Shown here piece by piece: positions 40,723-51,723 of a stretch of DNA of 64,000 bases. This DNA comes from Prochlorococcus sp. AG-402-K04 (GTDB lineage Bacteria > Cyanobacteriota > Cyanobacteriia > PCC-6307 > Cyanobiaceae), in assembly GCA_003216895.1 (NCBI GenBank), contig QCID01000003.1, positions 40,746 through 104,745 on the forward strand, written 5' to 3'. The position numbers were made by a program, and so were the translations under genes. How positions within the stretch are numbered: position 1 is the stretch's first letter; each line of letters starts with the position of its first letter. The notes beneath the pieces were generated by a model. It was not told the origin of the DNA. It did not search any database and saw nothing but the letters and a program-made list of their open reading frames with translations.

Positions 40723-41670
40723 ATGGTTGATTTTCAGTTAAATAATTTTTCCTTTGACCCTGTTGTTTCTCTTGGGCTTTTAGCATTTCTTTTCTTATTA
40801 ATCGCATTGCCTATTTCATTTTGGTCAGTTGCTGGTAGCAGTGATTCCTCCAAAGCTAGATTTTTAGTCGCAATATCCAATCTTTTTCTTACTAGTCAAT
40901 TGATATTGAGATGGTGGCAATCAGGACACTTCCCAATTAGTAATCTCTATGAGTCACTTTGCTTTTTGACTTGGGGTTGTACCTTGACGCAACTTTTTGT
41001 CGAAAGGGCATGGCGCTCTCCAATCGTTTCTGCAGTTGCAACTCCTATCTCATTGCTTTCAATAGGTTTTGCCAGCTTTGTTTTACCAGAGAATTTACAA
41101 TCTTCTTCTCCTTTGGTTCCAGCACTTCGTTCAAGTTGGTTAGTAATGCACGTAAGTGTAATTATGAGTTCTTACGCTGCATTACTAATAGGATCAATTT
41201 TGTCTTTTGGTGTTTTTTTTGTTGATGGAAAAAAGCAATTCAATATCCGTAATAGCTCCTTTGGCTCTGGTTCATTTCGGCAAAGTTCTGAGCTATATAT
41301 TGATGAAAAAAATGAAAAATTAAATTTAATACGACCGGTAGAATTTACAAATGCTGAGCAACTTGATTCTTTAAGTTATAGATCAATAACTGCTGGTTTT
41401 TTGTTGCTTACGGTTGGACTTATTAGTGGTGCTGTTTGGGCTAATGAAGCTTGGGGTAGTTGGTGGAGTTGGGACCCTAAAGAAACATGGGCTTTAATAT
41501 GTTGGTTAGTTTATGCTGCCTATTTGCATACTAGGTTAACAAGAGGATGGCAAGGTAAAAAGCCTGCATTGTTAGCTATAGCAGGCTTTTTTGTTATTAT
41601 TATTTGCTATATAGGAGTAAACCTTCTTGGCGTTGGTTTACACAGTTATGGTTGGTTCTTTGATGCTTAA
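40723..41670 (+). CDS. ccsA: c-type cytochrome biogenesis protein CcsA
   Basis: [34 protein letters not shown] (WWD motif); internal M at 40723 preferred. Confidence 0.93.
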   Translation: MVDFQLNNFSFDPVVSLGLLAFLFLLIALPISFWSVAGSSDSSKARFLVAISNLFLTSQLILRWWQSGHFPISNLYESLCFLTWGCTLTQLFVERAWRSPIVSAVATPISLLSIGFASFVLPENLQSSSPLVPALRSSWLVMHVSVIMSSYAALLIGSILSFGVFFVDGKKQFNIRNSSFGSGSFRQSSELYIDEKNEKLNLIRPVEFTNAEQLDSLSYRSITAGFLLLTVGLISGAVWANEAWGSWWSWDPKETWALICWLVYAAYLHTRLTRGWQGKKPALLAIAGFFVIIICYIGVNLLGVGLHSYGWFFDA

Positions 41671-41688
41671 TTAGGTAATTAAGATTGT

Positions 41689-42441
41689 CTATTTTTCTAT
41701 AATTATTCCATTCTGTGCGTCATTCGCAACTTTTCTTAGTGCATCACACCCTTCTTTAAGTGTTGGGTAAGCAAACATACCACTTCCAGCTATGAAACAG
41801 TTTGCTCCTGCAGCGCAACATTGAGATAATGACCAATCTGCTTTTATACCTCCATCAACTTCTATGTCTACGTTGTATCCATTTTCTAAAATTATTTTTC
41901 TTAATTGAGTTATTTTGTTGAGCATTGTAGGAATATAAGCTTGCCCTCCAAATCCAGGGTTAACTGTCATTACTAGTACGTGATCAACCATATCAAGCAC
42001 ATCCTTAACCATATCCATTGGAGTATGAGGATTAAGGGCTACGGAGGGAGACCCTCCTAGTTGACGAATTCTGCCAAGAATTCGATGAAGGTGCACATTA
42101 GCTTCAGCATGAGCAATTACAACTCCTGGCTCTCCGTTTGCACCCTTACTTGCTTCTACATATCCCTCAAGCATGGTTTCGCAATTGTATTGACTAACCA
42201 TTAATTGAGTCTCAAATGGAACTTTGCAGTACTTTCGACAGGCGGAAATCATTTCTGGGCCGAATGTGAGATTTGGAACAAAGTTCCCATCCATCACATC
42301 AAATTGGATTCTGTCTACCCCTGCTAATTCAAGGTCTTTTACGCACTGGCCCATATTTGCCCAGTCTGCTGGCAATACTGAAGGGATTATTTGAACTGGA
42401 CGGTGTTCAGAAAAAATTGCTGAAGAAATGGATTGGATCAT
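41689..42441 (-). CDS. rpe: ribulose-phosphate 3-epimerase
   Basis: IIPSVLPADWANMG, DVMDGNFVPNLTFGP, VMTVNPGFGGQAYI, VDGGIK. Confidence 0.97.
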   Translation of the reverse strand: MIQSISSAIFSEHRPVQIIPSVLPADWANMGQCVKDLELAGVDRIQFDVMDGNFVPNLTFGPEMISACRKYCKVPFETQLMVSQYNCETMLEGYVEASKGANGEPGVVIAHAEANVHLHRILGRIRQLGGSPSVALNPHTPMDMVKDVLDMVDHVLVMTVNPGFGGQAYIPTMLNKITQLRKIILENGYNVDIEVDGGIKADWSLSQCCAAGANCFIAGSGMFAYPTLKEGCDALRKVANDAQNGIIIEK

Positions 42442-42474
42442 TGTTTTTGTCTTTTGGCAGAGATTCTATTAATT

Positions 42475-42502
42475 CATGGTCACAAGTTCTAGTGTGACCA
42501 TG
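42475..42502. promoter_or_regulatory. 28-bp inverted repeat in rpe/glpX divergent intergenic region
   Basis: catggtcaca-agttctag-tgtgaccatg, perfect 10-bp arms, 8-nt spacer. Confidence 0.5.
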
Positions 42503-42640
42503 CACTGATACAGTAATTATTGCTTATCAACAGATAATAAGTTTTTTGTGAGTACTTTTTTCTGAGCATTTTTCAATGCCCTCAATTACTTACACTATTG
42601 TCTGCCTAAAGGCGTAAATTTCTTTACCTAGCTGCAAAAA

Positions 42641-43645
42641 GTGGATCGTACTCTCGTCCAAGAAATTCTTGAAGTAGTTGAGCAAGCTGCAATTGCTTCG
42701 GCTCAATTGACTGGTTTGGGGAAAAAAGATGAGGCTGATGCCGCTGCCGTAGAGGCAATGCGAAAGAGAATGGGAACGATTCAGATGCAAGGAAGGATCG
42801 TCATTGGAGAAGGAGAAAGAGATGAAGCTCCTATGCTTTATATCGGAGAAGAAGTTGGATCAGGCACAGGACCTGGAGTTGATTTTGCTGTAGATCCATG
42901 CGAAGGGACAAATTTATGTGCTAATAGCCAGAGAGGATCTATGGCTGTTCTAGCGGCCTCAGACAGGGGTGGTTTATTTAATGCTCCTGATTTCTATATG
43001 AATAAATTAGCTGCCCCACCAGCAGCTAAGGGCAAAGTTGATATCAGAAAAACACCTACAGAAAATATAAAAATTTTGAGTGATTGCCTGGGAATAGCAA
43101 TAAGTGATTTAACTATTGTTGTGATGGATAGAGCCAGACATAAAAATCTAGTTTCCGAAATCAGATCCACTGGTGCCAGGATTCAGCCTATTTCCGATGG
43201 AGATGTTCAAGCCGCAATAGCATGCGGATTTGAGGGGACTGGCACACATTGCTTAATGGGTATTGGTGCCGCTCCTGAAGGAGTTATTTCTGCTGCGGCC
43301 ATGAGGGCACTTGGAGGACATTTTCAGGGACAACTTGTTTATGATCCTGCAATAGCACAAACCTCAGAATGGGCAGACTATACAAAAGAGGGAAATATAA
43401 AAAGATTGAATGAAATGGGAATAACTGATATTGACAAGATTTACGAAGCAAATGAACTTGCCTCAGGAGAAAATGTTGCTTTTGCTGGTAGTGGGATCAC
43501 AGATGGATTGCTTTTTGATGGAGTTAAATTTGAAAAAGATTGCACAAGAACTAGCAGCCTAGTGATAAGTACACTTGATCAAACAGCAAGATTTACCAAT
43601 ACAGTTCACATCAAAGATGGTGCTCAAAGCATCTCTTTGAAGTGA
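42641..43645 (+). CDS. glpX: fructose-1,6-/sedoheptulose-1,7-bisphosphatase (GlpX type)
   Basis: [43 protein letters not shown] start. Confidence 0.96.
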   Translation: MDRTLVQEILEVVEQAAIASAQLTGLGKKDEADAAAVEAMRKRMGTIQMQGRIVIGEGERDEAPMLYIGEEVGSGTGPGVDFAVDPCEGTNLCANSQRGSMAVLAASDRGGLFNAPDFYMNKLAAPPAAKGKVDIRKTPTENIKILSDCLGIAISDLTIVVMDRARHKNLVSEIRSTGARIQPISDGDVQAAIACGFEGTGTHCLMGIGAAPEGVISAAAMRALGGHFQGQLVYDPAIAQTSEWADYTKEGNIKRLNEMGITDIDKIYEANELASGENVAFAGSGITDGLLFDGVKFEKDCTRTSSLVISTLDQTARFTNTVHIKDGAQSISLK

Positions 43646-43675
43646 GATTTAAGTAAATGAAGTAAGGGGCTACTT

Positions 43676-45001
43676 ATGCATATTGCTGTCGTCGGTCTTA
43701 GCCATCGCACGGCCCCAGTCGAAGTGCGTGAAAAGCTAAGTATCCCAGAAGAACACGTTGAAAAATCGTTCAATAATTTAAAGAAAATTGATCAAATATT
43801 AGAAGTTTCTATCTTGAGTACATGCAACAGACTTGAAATTTATAGCTTGGTCAAAGATCCTCAATTGGGAATAGAAGCAATTAAATCTTTTCTTCTTGAA
43901 TTTTCGGGTCTTGAAGATGAGATTCTTTCTCCGCATTTATTTAACTTTGTCCAGGAGAAAGCTGTTTCTCATGTGATGAGAGTTTCTGCTGGTTTGGACA
44001 GTTTGGTTTTAGGAGAAGGACAAATCCTTTCTCAAGTAAAAAAAATGGTGCGTCTTGGCCAAGATCATCAAAGTCTAGGTCCTATATTGAATAGATTATT
44101 AACTCAGGCTGTTAGTACTGGTAAACGCGTAAGAAGCGAGACAAATCTTGGCACTGGTGCAGTTTCTATAAGCTCTGCGGCTGTAGAACTAGCTCAATTA
44201 AAACTTGGACAAGCGCACGGAAGAGATCAATTAATGAGTTTGGAAACTGAAAAGGTTGCTGTTGTTGGTGCTGGAAGAATGAGTCGTCTATTGCTTCAGC
44301 ATCTCCAATCGAAAGGATGCTGCTCTCTTACTTTACTTAATAGAACTAAAAAAAGGGCCGAGGATCTTTCAGCAGCATTTCCTGATATTCAAATTGATTG
44401 TCAATTAATAGATGAGTTGGATAGATGTCTCTCACTTAGTACTCTTGTATTTACAAGCACAGCTGCAAATGAGCCTATTATTAATGCTGAAAAATTGATT
44501 AAAATTGACAGAAAACCTTTGCTAAGACTTATTGATATTGGAGTTCCGAGAAATATTTCTTCTGATGCAAAATCAGTTTCTGGTATTGAATCTCATGATG
44601 TTGATGACCTTCAAGAAGTTGTTTCAAGAAATCAAGAAGCGAGACAAAAACTCGCCTTAGAAGCCGAAGGATTGATCGAGGAAGAATGTCGTATTTTTCT
44701 AGAATGGTGGGATAGCTTAGCGGCTGTTCCTACTATTAATTGTCTTAGATCTGGTTTGGAGTCAATCAGAAAGGAAGAACTTCAGAAAGCATTAAGTAGA
44801 ATGGGACCTGATTTCTCGGCTAGAGAACGAAAAGTTGTTGAGGCATTGAGCAAGGGCATCATTAACAAAATACTTCATACTCCTGTAACAAAATTAAGAG
44901 CACCTCAATCAAGGAATGAGCGTAGAGATTCTCTTGACGTGATTGAAAAACTTTTTAATCTTGATGTTTCTAGTTCCTTAAATAAACCCAAAAACACCTG
45001 A
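43676..45001 (+). CDS. hemA: glutamyl-tRNA reductase
   Basis: GLSHRTAPVEVREKL, LSTCNRLEIY, VVGAGRMSRLL. Confidence 0.97.
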   Translation: MHIAVVGLSHRTAPVEVREKLSIPEEHVEKSFNNLKKIDQILEVSILSTCNRLEIYSLVKDPQLGIEAIKSFLLEFSGLEDEILSPHLFNFVQEKAVSHVMRVSAGLDSLVLGEGQILSQVKKMVRLGQDHQSLGPILNRLLTQAVSTGKRVRSETNLGTGAVSISSAAVELAQLKLGQAHGRDQLMSLETEKVAVVGAGRMSRLLLQHLQSKGCCSLTLLNRTKKRAEDLSAAFPDIQIDCQLIDELDRCLSLSTLVFTSTAANEPIINAEKLIKIDRKPLLRLIDIGVPRNISSDAKSVSGIESHDVDDLQEVVSRNQEARQKLALEAEGLIEEECRIFLEWWDSLAAVPTINCLRSGLESIRKEELQKALSRMGPDFSARERKVVEALSKGIINKILHTPVTKLRAPQSRNERRDSLDVIEKLFNLDVSSSLNKPKNT

Positions 45002-45106
45002 TATTGTTATTTACTTTTGAAATTCTTACTACTTATCACTTTTTTCTGGATTAATGAGCACTCTATCCAGTAGGTTTGCTCCGAATAGCCGATTAATAGT
45101 GCCTTC

Positions 45107-46402
45107 ATGAAGAGAGTACTTGCCATCATTCTTGGCGGTGGAAAAGGATCACGCCTATATCCATTAACAAAAATGAGAGCAAAACCCGCTGTCCCATTAG
45201 CGGGTAAATATCGACTAATAGATATTCCTATAAGTAATTGCATAAATTCGGACATCAGTAAAATGTATGTTCTTACGCAATTCAATAGTGCTTCACTTAA
45301 TAGGCATATTGCACAAACTTATAATCTCAGCGGACCTTTTGGTCAAGGTTTTGTTGAAGTTTTAGCTGCTCAACAGACTCCTGAAACACCATCTTGGTTT
45401 GAGGGGACTGCTGATGCTGTCAGGAAATATCAATGGCTTTTTCAGGAGTGGGATGTTGATGAATATTTGATTCTCTCCGGAGATCAACTTTATCGGATGG
45501 ATTACAGCTTATTTGTTGAACAACACAGAAAGACTGGAGCAGATTTAACTGTTGCAGCTTTACCAGTTGATTCAGCTCAAGCTGAGGCATTTGGTTTGAT
45601 GCGTACTGATGAATCTGGGAATATTAAAGAATTTCGTGAAAAACCAACTGGTGATTCTCTGAAAGCAATGGCTGTGGATACTTCAAGATTGGGCTTGTCA
45701 GAAAGTGAGGCAATTGAAAAACCATATTTAGCTTCGATGGGTATTTATGTTTTTAGTCGTTCCACTCTTTTTGACTTGCTAAATAAATTTCCTTCTTATA
45801 CAGATTTTGGGAAAGAAATCATTCCTGAAGCTTTAGGAAGAGGAGACAAACTTAAAAGTTATGTTTTTAATGATTACTGGGAGGATATCGGAACTATTGG
45901 TGCATTTTTTGAATCAAATTTAGCTTTAACACAGCAACCAACTCCTCCATTTAGTTTTTATGACGAAAAGTTTCCCATCTATACAAGACCAAGATATCTT
46001 CCACCTTCAAAAATTGTAGATACCCAAATAACTGATTCAATAGTTTCCGAGGGATCAATACTTAAATCATGTAGTATTCACCATTGTGTATTGGGAGTAA
46101 GGAGTCGAATTGAAAGTGACGTAGTGCTGAATGAAACTCTGGTTATGGGATCTGACTTTTATGAGTCTTATGAAGAGAGAATAGCTCTAAGAAATGGTGG
46201 GGGGATACCATTAGGTGTTGGACAAGGAACAACTGTTAAAAGAGCAATTCTCGATAAAAACGCTCGAATAGGAGACAATGTGACGATAGTTAATAAAGAC
46301 AACGTGGAAGAAGCTGATCGAGCAGATCAAGGTTTTTATATTCGTAATGGAATTGTTGTTATCGTCAAAAATGCAACAATTCCAGATGGAACTATTATTT
46401 GA
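45107..46402 (+). CDS. glgC: glucose-1-phosphate adenylyltransferase
   Basis: [58 protein letters not shown]. Confidence 0.98.
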   Translation: MKRVLAIILGGGKGSRLYPLTKMRAKPAVPLAGKYRLIDIPISNCINSDISKMYVLTQFNSASLNRHIAQTYNLSGPFGQGFVEVLAAQQTPETPSWFEGTADAVRKYQWLFQEWDVDEYLILSGDQLYRMDYSLFVEQHRKTGADLTVAALPVDSAQAEAFGLMRTDESGNIKEFREKPTGDSLKAMAVDTSRLGLSESEAIEKPYLASMGIYVFSRSTLFDLLNKFPSYTDFGKEIIPEALGRGDKLKSYVFNDYWEDIGTIGAFFESNLALTQQPTPPFSFYDEKFPIYTRPRYLPPSKIVDTQITDSIVSEGSILKSCSIHHCVLGVRSRIESDVVLNETLVMGSDFYESYEERIALRNGGGIPLGVGQGTTVKRAILDKNARIGDNVTIVNKDNVEEADRADQGFYIRNGIVVIVKNATIPDGTII

Positions 46403-46561
46403 TTTTTATTTAATTCCCTGGAAATTTAATAAGCCTAGCTTTTCAAGATTTTATTATTAAATATTTTTTAAAGAATCCTTCATCCCTGACATTGAGCTCT
46501 TTAATGCAGCGAAATGATTCGACAGTCGTCACACTAACTCAAGTAGAAATTAATTAACTTA

Positions 46562-47980
46562 ATGACCAAGGCACATTTTGGATTAGTCGGTCTTGGAGTA
46601 ATGGGTGAGAACCTTGTTCTTAATGCAGAGCGCAATGGTTTTTCTAGTGTGGTCTATAACCGTACTTATCAAAAAACAGAAGATTTTCTTCTTGGTAGAG
46701 GTTTAAATAAATCAATTCAAGGAGCGAAGGATCTTCAAGAATTTGTATCAAAGCTGGAACGTCCAAGAAGAGTATTAATGATGGTTAAAGCTGGAGCTGC
46801 TACTGATGCTGTCATTAATCAAATTTCACCTTTCCTAGAGGAAGGTGACTTGCTTATCGATGGTGGAAATGCCCAATTTATGGATACAGAAAGAAGAGTA
46901 AAAGAACTTGAGAGCAAGAGTTTTGGATATATCGGGATGGGTGTATCAGGTGGAGCAAAAGGTGCATTGGAAGGACCTAGCATGATGCCTGGTGGGACAA
47001 AGACTTCTTATGACGCAATAGAGAGTTTGTTGAACAAAATGGCAGCGCAGGTTGAAGATGGACCTTGTGTGACTTACATCGGCCCAGGTGGGTCAGGACA
47101 TTTTGTTAAGACAGTTCACAATGGAATTGAATATGGCATTGAGCAGATTTTGGCTGAGGCCTATGACTTGATGAAGAGAGTTTGTGGAATGAGTGGTGAT
47201 GAGATGGCATCTGTTATGGGTTATTGGAATAAAACCGAAGAACTTTCTTCTTATCTTGTTGAAATTACAGAGGCATGTTTACGAGTTAAGGACCCTGATG
47301 ACAGTTCCGATCTTGTTGAAAAGATAATGGATAAGGCGGGTCAAAAAGGAACTGGCTTATGGACAGTCGTCAGCGCGCTTGAACTTGGAGCTTCTGTTCC
47401 AACTATCTATGCCTCTTTGAATGGAAGGGTTATGAGCTCGATGAAAGATCAAAGAAATTATGCAGAAACAATTTTGAACGGCAATAAGCCTTCGTTTGTT
47501 GACTTTGGAAAGCCTTCTGATGGAATGCCCTTGCTTATGGATGCAGTTGTATTGGCTACAATTGCTAGCTATGCCCAAGGTATGGACATCTTACGACTCG
47601 CCTCTGATGAATATAATTATGATCTTGACATGCCCTCCATAGCTCAAATATGGAAAGGTGGTTGTATAATAAGATCTACTCTTTTGAGTCGTATTCAGGA
47701 TGCATTTAAAAAAGATCCGATGTTAAGCAATCTTATTTTAGATAGTTGGTTTACTAATCAGGTAAATAATCGTCTTTCTGGTTTGACTCAGGTCGTTTCT
47801 GCTGCTGCTGCTGCTGGGATTCCAGTTCCGTGCTTAAGTAGTACTCTTGATTATTTAAATAGCTATAGAACCTCTAGACTTCCCCAAAACTTAGTTCAGG
47901 CAATGAGAGATTGTTTTGGCTCTCATACATATGAGCGCGTAGACAAAGCTGGATCGTTTCACACTGAATGGATTGATTGA
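46562..47980 (+). CDS. gnd: 6-phosphogluconate dehydrogenase, decarboxylating
   Basis: GLVGLGVMGENLVLNAERNG, GMGVSGGAKGALEGPSMMPGG, KTVHNGIEYG. Confidence 0.97.
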   Translation: MTKAHFGLVGLGVMGENLVLNAERNGFSSVVYNRTYQKTEDFLLGRGLNKSIQGAKDLQEFVSKLERPRRVLMMVKAGAATDAVINQISPFLEEGDLLIDGGNAQFMDTERRVKELESKSFGYIGMGVSGGAKGALEGPSMMPGGTKTSYDAIESLLNKMAAQVEDGPCVTYIGPGGSGHFVKTVHNGIEYGIEQILAEAYDLMKRVCGMSGDEMASVMGYWNKTEELSSYLVEITEACLRVKDPDDSSDLVEKIMDKAGQKGTGLWTVVSALELGASVPTIYASLNGRVMSSMKDQRNYAETILNGNKPSFVDFGKPSDGMPLLMDAVVLATIASYAQGMDILRLASDEYNYDLDMPSIAQIWKGGCIIRSTLLSRIQDAFKKDPMLSNLILDSWFTNQVNNRLSGLTQVVSAAAAAGIPVPCLSSTLDYLNSYRTSRLPQNLVQAMRDCFGSHTYERVDKAGSFHTEWID

Positions 47981-48702
47981 TACTAATGACTAAATATGAA
48001 ATTCAAGTTTCAGAAGACAAAAATTCTCTCGCTCAAGCTGCCTCTGATTTAATTGCTCAGATTGTTGAATCAACTTTAAAAATTAAAAGTAAAGCAAAAA
48101 TTGCCCTTTGTGGTGGTTCGACTCCTAAGGCTGCTTATTCTTTATTGGGTAAAAAAAATCTTGAATGGACTAACGTGGATTTGTTCCTAGGAGATGAAAG
48201 ATGGGTAGACAATGAATCGCAAGATAGTAATTGTTTTTTATTGAATAATTCATTGTTTAAAGAAGGTAATCCTTCTCTAGAGGCATCATTTTTTAATGTT
48301 TCAACCGTTGAGTTAGAATCACCAGAGGATAGTGCTAAAGATTATGAAAAAATTTTAAAAAATAATTTGGATGGGGATCCACCAAAATTTGATTTGATTT
48401 TATTGGGCTTGGGAGATGATGGGCATACAGCCTCTCTCTTCCCTGGCTCGGATGCATTATTTGAAAGAGATAGCCTGATAACTGTTGGCGAAGGTAAAGG
48501 TCATAAAAGAATTACCTTTACCAGTAAATTGCTCAGTTCAGCAGATAATGTGGTCTTCCTGATCAGTGGATCTGCTAAACAAACGGCTCTTAAACGTCTA
48601 CTTGATCAATCAGAATCATGGGAACGAACACCCGCAAAATTAGTTTCACCCAGCTCTGAAATTATAGTTTTGGCTGATAAAGATGCTTACCCATCTTCCT
48701 AG
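47977..48702 (+). CDS. pgl: 6-phosphogluconolactonase
   Basis: ALCGGSTPKAAYSLL, DLFLGDERWV, LILLGLGDDGHTASLFPG; overlaps gnd 3' end. Confidence 0.95.
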   Translation: MILMTKYEIQVSEDKNSLAQAASDLIAQIVESTLKIKSKAKIALCGGSTPKAAYSLLGKKNLEWTNVDLFLGDERWVDNESQDSNCFLLNNSLFKEGNPSLEASFFNVSTVELESPEDSAKDYEKILKNNLDGDPPKFDLILLGLGDDGHTASLFPGSDALFERDSLITVGEGKGHKRITFTSKLLSSADNVVFLISGSAKQTALKRLLDQSESWERTPAKLVSPSSEIIVLADKDAYPSS

Positions 48703-48737
48703 TTAGATTATTGTATGAGTAGAGCAGTACTTCTTAA

Positions 48738-49313
48738 TTGATTCCTGATTCACCACCGACTCAAATTTCAATAACTCCTCTCATAAAGGGTTCAGAATTT
48801 TCGGATTGGAAATCTCTGAATGACACAATTATGGGAGGATCAAGTTTTGCAAAGTGTCATTCTTCAGATAAAGGCTTATTCCTTGAGGGTAACTTAGTAG
48901 AAGAAGGAGGTGGCTTTGTTAGTTGCCGCTCTCCAGTTTTTGATAAGCCTTTTGATCTTTCCAAATATTCTGGATTAATTCTTGACGTTGAAGGAGAAGG
49001 GAGGACATTAAAATTTGCGGTTGCCTGTGAAAAGAAACCTTTATCACTATCAAATCTTCTAAAAGGTGATATTCGTTGGGTTGTATCAATACCCACAAAG
49101 AAAGATGGAGTTAGTAGAATTAAAATACCTTTCAAAGATTTGGAACCGGCTCGACGAGCAAAGCCTGTTTGGCTACCCCTTAGTTTTGATTCCACATGTA
49201 TTAATAGATTTCAATTACTTCATTCAAAATTTGGTCAGCCAGGCAAAATGAACTCAGGATTTTTTGCTGGTCCTATCAAAGTCTTAATTAAGTCAATTAG
49301 TGCATACTCCTGA
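48738..49313 (+). CDS. CIA30 family protein
   Basis: WKSLNDTIMGGSSFAK...GFVSCRSP...GLILDVEGEGRTLKFA. Confidence 0.85.
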   Translation: MIPDSPPTQISITPLIKGSEFSDWKSLNDTIMGGSSFAKCHSSDKGLFLEGNLVEEGGGFVSCRSPVFDKPFDLSKYSGLILDVEGEGRTLKFAVACEKKPLSLSNLLKGDIRWVVSIPTKKDGVSRIKIPFKDLEPARRAKPVWLPLSFDSTCINRFQLLHSKFGQPGKMNSGFFAGPIKVLIKSISAYS

Positions 49314-49695
49314 TTCGAAAGATAGCTTGATAGCTGAAGTCGCGAAAGCTGCAGACCTTTGTATGAAGCCATATGTTCATTCTGTTTTTTTGGAAAATCA
49401 ATTAAATGTTGACAATGAGTTTGATGACTTGATTTTTAAAATTCAATGTAGAAATATCGACGGCGAAAGAGAAGAATCTATGGATATTGAACTTGAAGTG
49501 TATAAAAGTGGCAATGAGGTAAATATGACTATATCTTGGAAATCATTAATTGATAGACCAATATTATGGCAAGGGAAGCATGCTGTTTGGATGGATAGCT
49601 CTTCTGGTGTTCAATGCGAAACGCCTTCATATGGAAAACTTTTTGAGTCCCTTGCGAGAAGACTAAGGACGGTTTTTAAGGCTTCATTAAACTGA
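49300..49695 (+). CDS. conserved hypothetical protein
   Basis: 131-aa ORF overlapping CIA30 3' end by 14 nt. Confidence 0.65.
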   Translation: MHTPDSKDSLIAEVAKAADLCMKPYVHSVFLENQLNVDNEFDDLIFKIQCRNIDGEREESMDIELEVYKSGNEVNMTISWKSLIDRPILWQGKHAVWMDSSSGVQCETPSYGKLFESLARRLRTVFKASLN

Positions 49696-49696
49696 A

Positions 49697-51367
49697 CTAT
49701 ATTTGATCGGTTGTAGCTCCTTGGCTTGATGAACTTACTAGTCTGGAATACTTCCCCAGAATGCCTGTCTTATATCTAGGCTTTGGCTTCTCCCAATTTT
49801 TTCTCCTTCTAGATAGTTCTCGCTCTTCAACATTTAACTGAATTAATAATTTATTAGCGTCAACAGTAATACTGTCTCCTTCCTCTACTAAACCAATTGT
49901 GCCTCCAACGGCTGCTTCTGGAGCAACGTGGCCTACCACTAAACCATATGATCCGCCACTAAATCGGCCGTCTGTAATTAGTGCAACTTTCTCTCCCAAC
50001 CCTTGACCTACAATTGCTGAAGTAGGAGAGAGCATTTCCCTCATCCCTGGTCCCCCTACTGGCCCTTCATATCTAACGACTACTACATCTCCGGCTTTGA
50101 CTTTATTGTCTAGGATTGCAGCTAAACATTCCTCTTCACTCTCGAAAACCCTTGCAGGTCCTGTTAAAACAGGAGTTTTGACACCACTGATCTTTGCGAC
50201 ACTTCCTTCGCTAGCTAAATTTCCTTTGAGAATAGCTAGATGTCCTTTCTTATAAATAGGGTTTGATATAGCTCTGATAACATCTTGATTTTCTTTGGGT
50301 TTTGAGGGGATGTCTCTAAGAACTTCTTTAATTGTTTTACCTTCAATAGTTTTGCATTCTCCATGAAGCAATCCTGCTTCGAGGAGTAATTTCATTACTT
50401 GAGGTATCCCCCCAGCTTGATGTAGGTCTACAGTTACGTATTTACCGCTTGGCTTAAGGTCGCAAATTACAGGAACAGTTTGTCTTATACGTTCAAAGTC
50501 ATCGATTGTTAAAGCAACTCCCGCAGTCCTCGCTATTGCAAGTAGGTGAAGGACAGAATTTGTTGAGCCACCAACAGCCATGATGACACTGATTGCATTC
50601 TCAAAGGCTTTTTTTGTGAGTAAATCTAATGGTCTGATGTTGCTCTTAACTGCATTGACAAGCACCTGAGCACTTTTCGCAGCGCTCTCAGCTTTTTCAT
50701 CATCTACAGCTGCCATTGTTGAACTAAATGGCAAACTAAAACCCATCGTTTCAATTGCCGCAGACATGGTGTTTGCAGTGAACATGCCACCACAACTACC
50801 TGGACCAGGGATGGCATTTTTTTCTACTGCTATTAAACGTTCTTCGTCGATTTTTCCGCTTGTTAATTGACCGACAGCTTCAAAAGAACTAACTACGGTT
50901 AAGTCGCAACCGTCTAATTTCCCAGGCTTAATTGTTCCTCCATATACAAAAATTGAAGGTATATTCATTCTTGCCATTGATAACATTGCGCCGGGCATAT
51001 TCTTGTCGCATCCACCAATTGCTAATACCCCATCCATACTTTGAGCATTGCAAGCTGTCTCAATTGCATCTGCAATAACTTCTCTTGAAACTAATGAATA
51101 TTTCATCCCTTCTGTTCCCATAGAGATACCGTCACTAACAGTTATGGTCCCGAATGTTTGAGGCATTGCACCAGCCTCTTTTAAAGCGGCCTCAGCTCTA
51201 TTAGCTAGATCCATTAATCCCATATTGCATGGGGTTATTGTGCTGTGACCATTGGCTATTCCAATGATTGGCTTGTTAAAGTCATTATCATCAAACCCAA
51301 CAGCTCTCAGCATTGCTCTGTTAGGTGACCGTTGAATACCCTGTGTTATTGCATTTGATCTAAGCAT
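49697..51367 (-). CDS. ilvD: dihydroxy-acid dehydratase
   Basis: [55 protein letters not shown]. Confidence 0.98.
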   Translation of the reverse strand: MLRSNAITQGIQRSPNRAMLRAVGFDDNDFNKPIIGIANGHSTITPCNMGLMDLANRAEAALKEAGAMPQTFGTITVSDGISMGTEGMKYSLVSREVIADAIETACNAQSMDGVLAIGGCDKNMPGAMLSMARMNIPSIFVYGGTIKPGKLDGCDLTVVSSFEAVGQLTSGKIDEERLIAVEKNAIPGPGSCGGMFTANTMSAAIETMGFSLPFSSTMAAVDDEKAESAAKSAQVLVNAVKSNIRPLDLLTKKAFENAISVIMAVGGSTNSVLHLLAIARTAGVALTIDDFERIRQTVPVICDLKPSGKYVTVDLHQAGGIPQVMKLLLEAGLLHGECKTIEGKTIKEVLRDIPSKPKENQDVIRAISNPIYKKGHLAILKGNLASEGSVAKISGVKTPVLTGPARVFESEEECLAAILDNKVKAGDVVVVRYEGPVGGPGMREMLSPTSAIVGQGLGEKVALITDGRFSGGSYGLVVGHVAPEAAVGGTIGLVEEGDSITVDANKLLIQLNVEERELSRRRKNWEKPKPRYKTGILGKYSRLVSSSSQGATTDQI

Positions 51368-51399
51368 TTGATTTTTATTTAATTGTTTAAAAATTAGAA

Positions 51400-51699
51400 T
51401 TAATTTGAAGATCCAAGGTCTTCTAATTGTTTTCGCACGTCTGCTATGGCCGAATTAAGCTGCTCAACACGTTGTTCAAGGTGCTCATTACTTTGATTCC
51501 CTATAGTCTTTGATTCTAATTCAGTTGCCTCAGAGCCATCTTGAATTCTCGGTGCATAAAGCATTGCTTTTTGTTTTCTAGTCTCTTGCCTTTTTTCGGC
51601 TTCAGAAAGTAACCACCAAGCTAGACCTGCAGCTCCTAGTACGGCACCACTAATTAATGATGCCAAACTTCCTGAATTTGAATCTCGGTATTGGCTCAT
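51400..51699 (-). CDS. hypothetical membrane-anchored coiled-coil protein
   Basis: N-terminal TM ([20 protein letters not shown]) and C-terminal coiled coil. Confidence 0.65.
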   Translation of the reverse strand: MSQYRDSNSGSLASLISGAVLGAAGLAWWLLSEAEKRQETRKQKAMLYAPRIQDGSEATELESKTIGNQSNEHLEQRVEQLNSAIADVRKQLEDLGSSN

Positions 51700-51723
51700 G
51701 AGTTTGAATAACTTCTTTAAATG

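Noticed and set aside
48857-49195. 112-aa minus ORF opposite the CIA30 gene
   Set aside because: Antisense to a recognisable domain, no motif.
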